In this document: positions 16,667-23,645 of the stretch, piece after piece | Layout: the number at the start of each line of letters is the position of its first letter | Numbering within the stretch: the stretch's first letter is position 1 | Assembly (NCBI RefSeq): GCF_900289045.1 | Contig: NZ_LT985188.1 | Location: forward strand, 2,418,001-2,482,000 | Length of the DNA: 64,000 bases | Reading direction: 5' to 3' | Source: Micropruina glycogenica | GTDB lineage: Bacteria; Actinomycetota; Actinomycetes; Propionibacteriales; Propionibacteriaceae | Position numbers and translations under genes: made by a program | The notes under the pieces: generated by a model | Told to the model about the DNA's origin: nothing | Databases searched by the model: none | What the model saw: the letters and a program-made list of their open reading frames with translations, nothing else

Positions 16667-18004
16667 TCACAGTGCAGGCAGTGAGGTGCGCAACTCCCAC
16701 GGGGTGACCTGCGACCGGTAGGCCTCGTACTCGACCCGCTTGTTGCGCAACACGAAGTCGAACACGTGCTCGCCAAGGGTTTCGGCCGCCAGTTCGGAGT
16801 TCTCCATCAGCGTGATCGCGGTGTCGAGCGAGCGCGGCAACGGCTTGATGCCCAGCGACTGACGCTGCCGCTCGGTGAGGGTCCAGACGTCGTCTTCAGC
16901 ACCCTCGGGCAACTCGTACTCGTTCTCGATGCCCGCGAGCCCCGCGCTGAGCACCAGCGCGTAGGCGAGGTAGGGGTTGGCCGCCGAGTCGATGGACCGC
17001 AGCTCCACCCGCGCCGAGGCACCCTTGCTGGGCTTGAACATCGGCACGCGCACCAGGGCCGAGCGGTTGTTCTGGCCCCAGCAGATGTAGCGCGGTGCCT
17101 CCGAGCCCGCCGCCAGCCGCTTGTAGCTGTTCACGAACTGGTTGGTCACCGCCGAGATCTCGGCCGCGTGACGCAGCAGGCCGGCGATGAACTGGCGGCC
17201 GATCTTCGACAGGTTGTATTCGGCAGAGGCGTCGTAGAACGCGTTGCTGTCGCCCTCGAACAGCGACACGTGCGTGTGCATGCCCGACCCGGGGTGGTTC
17301 TCCAGCGGTTTGGGCATGAACGAAGCGAACATGTTCTTCATCGCCGCGACCTCTTTGATCACCACCCGGAAGGTCATGATGTTGTCGGCCGTCATCAGCG
17401 CGTCTGCGTACCGCAGGTCGATCTCTTGCTGACCGGGGCCGCCCTCGTGGTGGCTGAACTCCACCGAGATGCCCATCTGCTCCAGCAGCGTGATCGCGTG
17501 CCGCCGGAAGTCGGTGCCCGCATTGGCGGTGGTGTGGTCGAAGTAGCCGCCCTGGTCGACCGGAATGGGCGGCTCGCCAGGCACCACCGGCTCTTTGAAC
17601 AGGTAGAACTCGATCTCGGGGTGGGTGTAGAAGGTGAACCCCATGTCGGCGGCCTTGCGAAGCGCGCGCTTGAGCACGTAGCGCGGGTCGGCGAAGGCCG
17701 GCGAACCGTCGGGCAGCCGAATGTCGCAGAACATGCGCGCGGTGCCCTGCGTGGTGCCACGCCAGGGCAGCAACTGAAAGGTGGCGGGGTCGGGGTGCGC
17801 CACCATGTCGGCCTCGTAGACGCGGGTGAAGCCCTGAATGGCCGATCCGTCGAAGCCGATGCCCTCGGCGAAGGCGCCCTCCAACTCGGCGGGTGCGATT
17901 GCCACCGACTTCAGGTAGCCCAGCACGTCGGTGAACCACAGGCGGACGAAGCGGACGTCGCGCTCCTCCATGGCACGCAGGACGAACTCTGTCTGCTTAT
18001 CCAT
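16667..18004 (-). CDS. glnA2: Glutamine synthetase, type I (GlnA2 group)
   Basis: The enzyme makes glutamine from glutamate, ammonia and ATP. The 445-residue length, the beta-grasp N-terminus (VRFVRLWFTDVLGYLKSV), the GFDGSAIQGF loop, the metal ligands in EIEFYLF and the HHEGGPGQQEIDL and NHPGSGMHTHVSL motifs, and the RVELRSIDSAANPYLA signature all mark a type I-alpha glutamine synthetase. Like M. tuberculosis GlnA2 it lacks the NLYDLP-type tyrosine loop adenylylated by GlnE (the equivalent stretch reads SLDTAITLMENSELAAETLG), so it should escape that control. The gene is minus strand, upstream of and co-directional with glnE but separated from it by the sterol-carrier-type gene. Start ATG at 18004. 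Confidence 0.95.
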   Translation of the reverse strand: MDKQTEFVLRAMEERDVRFVRLWFTDVLGYLKSVAIAPAELEGAFAEGIGFDGSAIQGFTRVYEADMVAHPDPATFQLLPWRGTTQGTARMFCDIRLPDGSPAFADPRYVLKRALRKAADMGFTFYTHPEIEFYLFKEPVVPGEPPIPVDQGGYFDHTTANAGTDFRRHAITLLEQMGISVEFSHHEGGPGQQEIDLRYADALMTADNIMTFRVVIKEVAAMKNMFASFMPKPLENHPGSGMHTHVSLFEGDSNAFYDASAEYNLSKIGRQFIAGLLRHAAEISAVTNQFVNSYKRLAAGSEAPRYICWGQNNRSALVRVPMFKPSKGASARVELRSIDSAANPYLAYALVLSAGLAGIENEYELPEGAEDDVWTLTERQRQSLGIKPLPRSLDTAITLMENSELAAETLGEHVFDFVLRNKRVEYEAYRSQVTPWELRTSLPAL

Positions 18005-18109
18005 GGCCGCTAGTCTGCCGTCCGGCGTGTTTCAGTTGGGTTACATCCACGAACGTGCGGACTGCTCAGGCTTTCGGCAGCGGCGGCGAGCTGTGAGCGT
18101 GACGGCGGT

Positions 18110-18287
18110 GAGATCCCGGCGTTCGCCGGGATGACGGGGGTGCCGGGTCGCCGGGACGACCGGTCGCGGGGTTGACCGGGTCGCCTGGGATGACGGGGCC
18201 GCCCGGTTGTTGGGGTCGCCCGGTTGTTTGGGTCGCCGGTACGAACGGGTCACCGGGACGACCGGGCTGACCGGCGGGGACGGTGCG
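18110..18287. repeat. CCCGGCG/CGCCGGG palindrome followed by GGGTCGCC-rich degenerate tandem repeats
   Basis: Starts with a perfect copy of the CCCGGCGTTCGCCGGGAT element (18110-18135) and continues as a degenerate array with units such as GGGTCGCCGGGACGACC and GGGGTCGCCCGGTTGTT to about 18287. Nothing coding is convincing here; the Pro/Gly-rich open frames are by-products of the repeat. Confidence 0.7.
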
Positions 18288-18295
18288 CGGGCCGC

Positions 18296-18511
18296 TCAGG
18301 CCCCCATCACCGATGGCGAGTCGGGGTCGTCGCCGTATTCTTCGTCTTCGCGGTCCCACTGCTCGTTGCGCTTCTGCACGGTCTCGAGCGCCCGGCCGGC
18401 CTCGTCACGGGTGGCGTAGGGGCCCAGGCGATCCTCAGCCCGGCAACCGTCCCAGGGTTCGGCCGCGTTGTGCTTCAGGCACCAGTACCACTGATTCTGT
18501 TCGTCGGTCAC
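18296..18511 (-). CDS. Small conserved actinobacterial protein, 71 aa
   Basis: The polar protein begins with [16 protein letters not shown], continues with [27 protein letters not shown] and ends in a very acidic tail ([12 protein letters not shown]). I recognise the pattern as a small family widespread in Actinobacteria: a CxxH-type N-terminal segment, then an R-LGPY-T-xEA-A motif like a half SPOR repeat and a helix. Its function is not known. It starts from GTG at 18511 with a GAGGCGG sequence upstream and is divergent from map, whose start is only 32 bp away. Confidence 0.72.
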   Translation of the reverse strand: MTDEQNQWYWCLKHNAAEPWDGCRAEDRLGPYATRDEAGRALETVQKRNEQWDREDEEYGDDPDSPSVMGA

Positions 18512-18543
18512 GGCCGCCTCCTCGTCGCTCGGAAGGTCCCACT

Positions 18544-19404
18544 ATGATCGCGCCCGTGACCGCGATCAAGCCCTACCCGCTGACCGCGCGGCGTCAGGTG
18601 CCCCGCTCGATCACCCGCCCCCACTACGTCGGACGCCCCGCACCCGACCCCTATCGGGGCTCGCACGTGCAGAGCCCCGAGGTGATCGAGAAGATGCGGG
18701 TGGCGGGCCGCATCGCCGCCCAGGCCATGCATGTGGCCGCCGAGGCGATCGCGCCCGGCATCACCACCGACGAGTTGGACGCCGTCGCTCACGCCTTCAT
18801 CTGCGACCAGGGGGCCTACCCCTCGGCCCTGGGCTATCGCGGCTTTCCCAAGTCGATCTGCACCTCGGTGAACGAGGTGATCTGCCATGGCATACCCGAC
18901 TCTCGTCCGCTCGAAGACGGCGATCTGGTCAAGATCGACGTCACCGTGTTCATCGACGGCGTGCACGGCGACAACTGCGGCACGTTCTTCTGCGGCGAGG
19001 TCGACCAGGCGTCGGCCGACCTGACCGAACGCACCCAAGAGGCCCTCAACCGGGCGATCAAGGCCGTGCGGCCCGGTCGGCAGGTCAACGTGATCGGCCG
19101 GGTGATCGAGAGCTACGCCAAGCGGTTCGGCTACGGGGTGGTGCGCGACTACACCGGCCACGGCGTGCACACCGCGTTTCACTCGGGCCTGGTCATTCCG
19201 CACTACGACGAGCCCAGCCTCACCACGGTGATCGAGCCCGGCATGACGTTCACCATCGAGCCGATGCTCACCCTGGGCGATCAGGCCAACCACCTGTGGC
19301 GTGACGGTTGGACGGTCGTCACCAACGACGGCAGTCGGTGTGCGCAGTTCGAGCACTCTCTGGTGGTGACCCCGCAGGGAGCGGAAATACTCACCCTGCC
19401 CTGA
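18544..19404 (+). CDS. map: Methionine aminopeptidase, type I
   Basis: The enzyme removes the initiator methionine from new proteins. The dinuclear metal ligands are in place: two Asp in [16 protein letters not shown], a His in YTGHGVH, a Glu in FTIEPML and a Glu in QFEHSLVV. The type Ic-like N-terminal extension (about 40 residues with Pro-rich [17 protein letters not shown]) is common in Actinobacteria and is thought to contact the ribosome. The ATG at 18544 is supported by a GGAAGG ribosome-binding site about nine bases upstream; the GTG at 18556 is an alternative. At 286 residues it is a normal length for the extended type. Confidence 0.93.
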   Translation: MIAPVTAIKPYPLTARRQVPRSITRPHYVGRPAPDPYRGSHVQSPEVIEKMRVAGRIAAQAMHVAAEAIAPGITTDELDAVAHAFICDQGAYPSALGYRGFPKSICTSVNEVICHGIPDSRPLEDGDLVKIDVTVFIDGVHGDNCGTFFCGEVDQASADLTERTQEALNRAIKAVRPGRQVNVIGRVIESYAKRFGYGVVRDYTGHGVHTAFHSGLVIPHYDEPSLTTVIEPGMTFTIEPMLTLGDQANHLWRDGWTVVTNDGSRCAQFEHSLVVTPQGAEILTLP

Positions 19405-19446
19405 CTTGCCCCGAGGGCGAGGCATCATGGGGCCGAGGAGGCGACG

Positions 19447-20322
19447 ATGGCACAACCGGGCTGGTTTCCCGATCCTGGCGGTCAGGCGGGCATGTTCCGC
19501 TACTGGGACGGCACGGCCTGGACCGATCGGCTGTCGGCGAATCCCGGCGGCCAACCGTCGTCCGGCAAGCCGGGACGCGCGGGCCTGCTGATCGCGGCCA
19601 TCGTGGCCGTGGTCGTGGTGGCACTGCTGGCGGTGTTCTTTCTGCCCCGCGTGTTCGGCGCCGGCCCCTCGCCCTCGCGGTCGGTGCCCACCGGCTCGCC
19701 GACAGTGTCGGCCTGGGACGAGCGCACGCCGACGCCGACACCCACACCGACTCCGACGCCAACCCCGACACCCACGCCCACCAAGTCGCCCGAGGTCAGC
19801 CTGCCGTGCCCCAAGTACGACGACGCCGTGGTGAACGGCCGGCTCTACGGCGGCGGCCTGTCGGTGCCGGTGATCGACGACTCACGGTGGAGCGTGAACC
19901 CCGTGCGGGTGCTGCCGTGGGCCATCTGCGCCACCGGGCTCGAACGCAAGATCGCCCCCGCCTGGGTGAGCGAGGTGATTCTGGCCGGCATTCAGCCGCA
20001 CTCGATGCTGGGCACCCTGCAGCAGCAGGCCGAGGCCATTCGCGACGACTCGGAGTCACGCTTCTACAACGGCGAGAAGACCAAGCTCACCACCAGCAGC
20101 AGCCGCTCGCTCACCGTGGACGGGCTGCCTGCGTGGGAGATCAAGTTCCAGGTGCGGATCAGCTACCTCGACAACATTCCCGGCGACAACGTCGAAGTGC
20201 TGGTGGTGCAGCACACCGACGGCTCGCGCAGCGGCCTGCTGACCTTCGCCACGATCGGCGACACCGAAACCCAAAGGCAGGTGGACGGCTCGCGCGCCGG
20301 CGTCAGGGTCGAGAAACGCTGA
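19447..20322 (+). CDS. DUF2510 membrane protein with Pro-Thr spacer
   Basis: Three regions are visible. Residues 1-35 are a DUF2510 module (GWFPDPGGQAGMFRYWDGTAWTDRL), thought to be a short tryptophan-rich cytoplasmic motif. Residues ~45-70 form one transmembrane helix (AGLLIAAIVAVVVVALLAVFF). Then comes a strongly repetitive Pro-Thr spacer (about eleven TP units near residues 97-118) before a ~170-residue extracytoplasmic domain with a pair of Cys (LPCP and WAICATG). The latter has no family I recognise. The TP run comes from a simple trinucleotide-pair repeat in the DNA and could vary in length between strains. Start ATG with GGAGGCGACG just upstream. Confidence 0.82.
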   Translation: MAQPGWFPDPGGQAGMFRYWDGTAWTDRLSANPGGQPSSGKPGRAGLLIAAIVAVVVVALLAVFFLPRVFGAGPSPSRSVPTGSPTVSAWDERTPTPTPTPTPTPTPTPTPTKSPEVSLPCPKYDDAVVNGRLYGGGLSVPVIDDSRWSVNPVRVLPWAICATGLERKIAPAWVSEVILAGIQPHSMLGTLQQQAEAIRDDSESRFYNGEKTKLTTSSSRSLTVDGLPAWEIKFQVRISYLDNIPGDNVEVLVVQHTDGSRSGLLTFATIGDTETQRQVDGSRAGVRVEKR

Positions 20323-20367
20323 GCGAGAGCCGAGCCGACGGTTCTGCACCGCCCCTGGGCACATCAA

Positions 20368-20391
20368 GATTGCGGCGTTCGCCGCAATGAC
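20368..20391. repeat. CCCGGCG/CGCCGGG-family palindrome, variant
   Basis: GATTGCGGCGTTCGCCGCAATGAC retains the GCGTTCGCCGC core; both stem halves have changed together (TTGCGGC and GCCGCAA), keeping the hairpin. Confidence 0.7.
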
Positions 20392-20457
20392 GTAAGCCTC
20401 GGCATCCCGGCGCACACGTCGCAATCGCGGAGCACGTCGTCATCCGTCGCGCACTTC

Positions 20458-20482
20458 GTCATCCCGGCGAACGCCGGATCTC
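20458..20482. repeat. CCCGGCG/CGCCGGG-family palindrome, reversed
   Basis: GTCATCCCGGCGAACGCCGG followed by ATCTC, the reverse orientation of the element, with one G missing from the right arm. It lies just downstream of rnpB. Confidence 0.75.
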
Positions 20483-20543
20483 GCGACCCAACGCCGCCAG
20501 ATCCGAAGCAATGCGAGAAACCGTGCGCAGAGCCGGCCGGAGG

Positions 20544-20934
20544 GGACGAGCCGGCCTGTAAGCCGGATTCTGTGGCCCGAGGGCCGGTGATCATCCATCT
20601 GCGACGGCTGTTGCCAGCCGCCTTCGCCCGTGGGCGTGCAACCTACCCGGACGCCTCGCGCGGGCAGCGCTCGAACGGCGTCCGCGGGCTCTCGTCCGAA
20701 GACGGGGGCCCTTCTTGGTCTTGCTCCGGGTGGGGTTTGCCTAGCCACCCCAGTCACCTGGGGTGCTGGTGGTCTCTTACACCGCCGTTTCACCCTTACC
20801 GCCGTCACCGGCGGCGGTCTGTTCTCTGTGGCACTGTCCCGCGGGTCACCCCGGGTGGGTGTTACCCACCACCCTGCCCTGTGGAGTCCGGACTTTCCTC
20901 AGCTTGCGCTGCGATCACCCGGCCGACTCGTCCG
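20544..20934 (-). ncRNA. rnpB: RNase P RNA, bacterial type A
   Basis: Read on the minus strand, the transcript carries the universally conserved GAGGAAAGTCCGGACTCC (near the 5' end, CRI/P4 strand), ACAGTGCCACAGAGAAC, GGTGAAACGGCGGTGTAAGA, GGCTAGGCAAACCCCACC and AGATGGATGATCACC, and ends in ACAGAATCCGGCTTACAGGC. The 5' GGACGAGTCGG and 3' CCGGCTCGTCC ends pair as helix P1 and set the limits, giving about 390 nt. It forms the catalytic subunit of RNase P, which matures tRNA 5' ends. A TACCCT hexamer on the same strand sits directly upstream. Confidence 0.96.
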
Positions 20935-20940
20935 GGCTCA

Positions 20941-20946
20941 AGGGTA
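20941..20946 (-). promoter_or_regulatory. Candidate -10 box of rnpB
   Basis: Minus-strand TACCCT ends about 7 bases before the P1-defined 5' end of RNase P RNA, matching the TANNNT pattern of actinobacterial -10 boxes. No clear -35 is seen. Confidence 0.4.
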
Positions 20947-21082
20947 GGCCACGAAACAGGCCGACGGGGAATGCGCAGATGAGGCGTTCCTCATGCATGC
21001 CTAACAGCGGTTTCACGCGGGGCCGGTGAAGTACTGCTCAAGCAACCGGGCGCAGGGCCCGGCACACGAAAAGGAGCAGCAC

Positions 21083-21472
21083 ACGTTCACCACCCGTACC
21101 CGGCGGCTGAGCCGCTTCGCGATTCTTCCGCTTGCGGCCGGCCTGGCGATCGGCCTGAGCGCCTTCAGCGCACCCCAGGCACAGGCGGCCACCCAGTACT
21201 GCAACGGCTACAAGGCCACCATCGTCGGCACCAACGGCAACGACGACATCGAAGGCACCAGCGGACGCGACGTGATCGTGGGCCTCGGCGGTCACGACGA
21301 GATCGACGGCAACGGCGGCAACGACGTGATCTGCGCCGGCTCGGGCAACGACGAGGTCGACGGCGGCAGCAGCAACGACTACATTCACGGCGGCTCGGGC
21401 CACGACCTCGTCGGGGGCGGACCCGGCAGTGACACCGTCAGCGGCGGTGCGGGCACCGACACGGTCACGTAG
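21083..21472 (+). CDS. Secreted RTX/hemolysin-type calcium-binding repeat protein; likely ACG start
   Basis: An AAGGAG site (21071-21076) is followed six bases later by an in-frame ACG (21083), not ATG. Starting there gives a textbook signal peptide: TRTRRLSRF, a hydrophobic core AILPLAAGLAIGLSAF and an AQA cleavage site (near residue 33), after which the mature protein starts ATQYC. The only ordinary upstream start, GTG 21026, has no ribosome-binding site and would add 19 polar residues before the n-region. The mature part carries GGxGxDxxx-type RTX nonapeptides (GTNGNDDIEG, GLGGHDEIDG, GNGGNDVICA, GSGNDEVDG, GSGHDLVGG, GAGTDTVT), which bind calcium and fold as a parallel beta-roll. At 129 residues it is a minimal RTX protein with no enzymatic domain. 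Confidence 0.75.
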   Translation, partial: TFTTRTRRLSRFAILPLAAGLAIGLSAFSAPQAQAATQYCNGYKATIVGTNGNDDIEGTSGRDVIVGLGGHDEIDGNGGNDVICAGSGNDEVDGGSSNDYIHGGSGHDLVGGGPGSDTVSGGAGTDTVT

Positions 21473-21547
21473 CGCTACGCGTCTGAGCGCGAGGAGGACC
21501 GCTGGGAAGATCGCTACGGTCACGACGACTGAGTGAGCCGATCAGGT

Positions 21548-21600
21548 GCTGGTCGAGCTTTTCGACACCCCGGTCAGGGGTTTCGACACGCTCAAACAGC
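21548..21600. repeat. TTGGTCGAG-family inverted repeat, copy 4
   Basis: GCTGGTCGAGCTTTTCGACA on the left; GGTTTCGACACGCTCAAACA on the right. It lies between the convergent RTX gene and the RNB ribonuclease gene. Confidence 0.7.
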
Positions 21601-21611
21601 ACCGACCACGC

Positions 21612-23039
21612 TCAGAACACCCGAAAGTCGACGCTGCCCTTCACCAGGTCGGCGGCCACGAGCGTGGCGGTCACCTCGCCACCCAGCTTCAGCCGGCTGC
21701 CCTTCACCCGGGCCTCGACCGCCGGGTCGGGCACCTGCAAACGGCCGGCCCGACGGTCGGGATCGACGTCGATCAGCACGCCGTTGAAGCTCTGGCCGAT
21801 GTGCGGGGCGAGCACCATGGCCTCGACCAGGTCGACGATGCCCCGCTCGTATTTGCCGGCCCTCCGCGCCGAGTCCTCCATCTCGCTGGGCAGGTCGTTC
21901 AGGGCGTCCAGCACCCAAGCGGGCACCGGCTCGCCGGCACTCAGCGCCACGCACAACTCGCCTGCGTACCGGTCGACCAGCCGCCGCAACGGTGCGGTCA
22001 CGTGGGCGTACGGTGCCGCGATGGCGGCATGCTCGGCCTCTTTGGGTGCCCCATCGGTGAACGAGTCGTAGCCGGCCCCGCGAAACAGCGTGGTGCAGGC
22101 GTTCAGCATGGCCGCCTCGCGCGGCACCGACGCCTTCAGTCCCCGGACGAAATCGGGGTAGCTCACCTTCTGCGGCCATGAGATGCCGAGCCCCTGCGCG
22201 GTGCGGCGCAGCCGGTTGATCGCGTGGTCTTCGGCCGGCGGCAGGGTGCGCAGAATGCCCACACCCGCCTTCAGCATCATGTCAGCCGCCACCATGCCGG
22301 TGAGCAACGAGAGCTGCGCGTTCCAGCCCTCGCAGGGCAGGTTCGTGCGGTAAACCAGGGCCCAGCTGCCGCCGGCGACCGTCACCTCCTGCTCGGGCAC
22401 GCCCAGGCTGACGCCGCCGCGAGCCACCTCGGCCTGCTCGCGCAACTGCCCGATCACCTTGAGCAGGTCGAGCACGTCGCCGGCCTGGCCGCCGTCGATC
22501 AGGGCCTGAACCTCGTCGTAGCTGTAGCGGCGGCGGCTGCGCACCCGGGCGCGTGCCACGGTGGCGTCGACCACGGCGCCGTCGGCGTCCAACTCGATCT
22601 GCCAGACCAGGGCCGGACGCACCACGTCGGGCAGCAGGCTGGCCCCGTTCTCGCTGAGCGCCTCGGGGTGCAGCGGCGTGCGCCGGCTCGGCGCGTACAG
22701 CGTCTCGACCCGCTCGTGGCACTCGTCATCGATCACCCCGCCGGGCTCGACGAACGCCGCCACGTCGGCGATGGCGTAGCGCACCAGATAGCCCGTGTCG
22801 GTGCGCGACAGGTGCAGCGCCTGGTCGAGGTCGAGCGACCCGGCCGGGTCGATGGTGACGAACTCGACGTCGGTGAGGTCGGTCACCGGCAACTGGACGT
22901 CGGCGGCCGCGGCCTGGGCCGCCTCGATCACCTCGGCCGGAAAGTCGTCGGGCACGCCCAGCTCGTCGCGCAGTTGCCGCAGCCCCTCACGCAGCGGCGG
23001 GGGCACCTCGTCGAGAAAGGCGACGGTACGACTCGGCAT
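21612..23039 (-). CDS. RNB-domain 3'-5' exoribonuclease, short actinobacterial form
   Basis: The central RNB catalytic domain of RNase II/R is recognisable from TIDPAGSLDLDQALHL (catalytic aspartates), YAIADVAAFVEPGG, TLYAPSRRTPLHPEALSE and AHVTAPLRRLVDRYAGEL. At 475 residues it lacks the N-terminal cold-shock domains of RNase R; a degenerate OB-like tail (GQSFNGVLIDVDP... GGEVTATLVAADLVKGSVDF) replaces the S1 domain. It would degrade RNA processively from the 3' end in the cytoplasm. The ATG at 23039 has a strong GGAGG ribosome-binding site seven bases away. It is flanked by repeats on both sides and is not in an obvious operon. Confidence 0.88.
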   Translation of the reverse strand: MPSRTVAFLDEVPPPLREGLRQLRDELGVPDDFPAEVIEAAQAAAADVQLPVTDLTDVEFVTIDPAGSLDLDQALHLSRTDTGYLVRYAIADVAAFVEPGGVIDDECHERVETLYAPSRRTPLHPEALSENGASLLPDVVRPALVWQIELDADGAVVDATVARARVRSRRRYSYDEVQALIDGGQAGDVLDLLKVIGQLREQAEVARGGVSLGVPEQEVTVAGGSWALVYRTNLPCEGWNAQLSLLTGMVAADMMLKAGVGILRTLPPAEDHAINRLRRTAQGLGISWPQKVSYPDFVRGLKASVPREAAMLNACTTLFRGAGYDSFTDGAPKEAEHAAIAAPYAHVTAPLRRLVDRYAGELCVALSAGEPVPAWVLDALNDLPSEMEDSARRAGKYERGIVDLVEAMVLAPHIGQSFNGVLIDVDPDRRAGRLQVPDPAVEARVKGSRLKLGGEVTATLVAADLVKGSVDFRVF

Positions 23040-23180
23040 CGATGAACCTCCGGTTCGGCCGCGTTCACCCTAGTCGCGTGCAGGCGGTGCGGCGCCGATC
23101 AAGGTGCCGACACTCCTTGCCGAAGACCCCGTCGTCCCTGGCGAGACCGGGGATCTCACCCGCAACCGTGCAGTGGAACA

Positions 23181-23292
23181 GATGGGAGATCGCGGCGTTC
23201 GCCGGGATGACGGCGTGCCGTGATCGAGTGCGCGACAGATGGAGATCCCGGCGTTCGCCGGGATGACGGCGTGCCGTGATGGAGTGCGCTCA
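23181..23292. repeat. Tandem duplication of a ~57-bp unit carrying the CCCGGCG/CGCCGGG palindrome
   Basis: Two adjacent units begin GATGGGAGATC and GATGGAGATC, contain GGCGTTCGCCGGGATGACGG and continue with CGTGCCGTGATCGAGTGCG / CGTGCCGTGATGGAGTGCG. The second carries the perfect palindrome; the first has CGCGGCG in its left arm. Confidence 0.85.
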
Positions 23293-23337
23293 CGTCTCGC
23301 CCGTCAAAGACCCGGCGTTCGTGATGACACAGACAGC

Positions 23338-23367
23338 GGTCATCCCGGGCTTGACCCGGGATCTCAC
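23338..23367. repeat. CCCGGG-variant palindrome
   Basis: GGTCATCCCGGGCTTGACCC followed by GGGATCTCAC: the same flanks (GTCATCCCGG and GGGATCTCAC) as the CCCGGCG element but with a different loop, CTTGAC. Confidence 0.75.
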
Positions 23368-23385
23368 ACGTGACGGGCGCGACGA

Positions 23386-23410
23386 GGTCTCGACACGCTC
23401 AACCAACGAG
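23386..23410. repeat. TTGGTCGAG-family half copy
   Basis: GGTCTCGACACGCTCAACCA is the right arm alone. Confidence 0.6.
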
Positions 23411-23429
23411 AGAACGCAGATCGCGTTAT

Positions 23430-23454
23430 GAGATCCCGCGTTCGCCGGGATGAC
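23430..23454. repeat. CCCGGCG/CGCCGGG-family palindrome
   Basis: GAGATCCCGCGTTCGCCGGG then ATGAC, with one G lost from the left arm. Confidence 0.75.
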
Positions 23455-23601
23455 GAAGGCTGCGAGCGCAACGTCAAAGCGGAGCGGGAGCGTCCCTGTC
23501 AGGGTGTGGTCGGGCGTTTGCGCACCTGCGAGGCGCTAGCCGAGCAGTTCAGCAAGGGCGGGACAGGGGCGCCCCCGCTCCGCGGCAACAGACGCAACCA
23601 A

Positions 23602-23642
23602 CGGGCTCTCGACAAGCTCGACCATCCAGAAGCTCGACCAGC
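23602..23642. repeat. TTGGTCGAG-family degenerate copy
   Basis: CTCTCGACAAGCTCGACCAT and AGAAGCTCGACCAGCGG form two right-arm-like halves directly repeated, immediately 3' of the alpha/beta hydrolase gene. Confidence 0.55.
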
Positions 23643-23645
23643 GGC

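Larger units (their letters stand above)
23040..23645. other. 600-bp gene-free stretch packed with palindromic repeats
   Basis: Five repeat elements occupy much of this gap (described separately). A 73-codon open frame at 23428-23649 is composed largely of repeat and has no ribosome-binding site, so I do not call it a gene. Since it lies between two minus-strand genes (RNB upstream of which, and alpha/beta hydrolase downstream of which, nothing else fits), it contains the RNB promoter near 23050-23100. Confidence 0.6.

Noticed and set aside
16667-18004. Adenylylation site in the glutamine synthetase
   Set aside because: The NLYDLP-like loop is absent; the protein is GlnA2-type and probably not regulated by the neighbouring GlnE.
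19735-19790. Simple-sequence ACCGACNCC run as a regulatory repeat
   Set aside because: It is in frame and encodes the Thr-Pro spacer of the DUF2510 protein.
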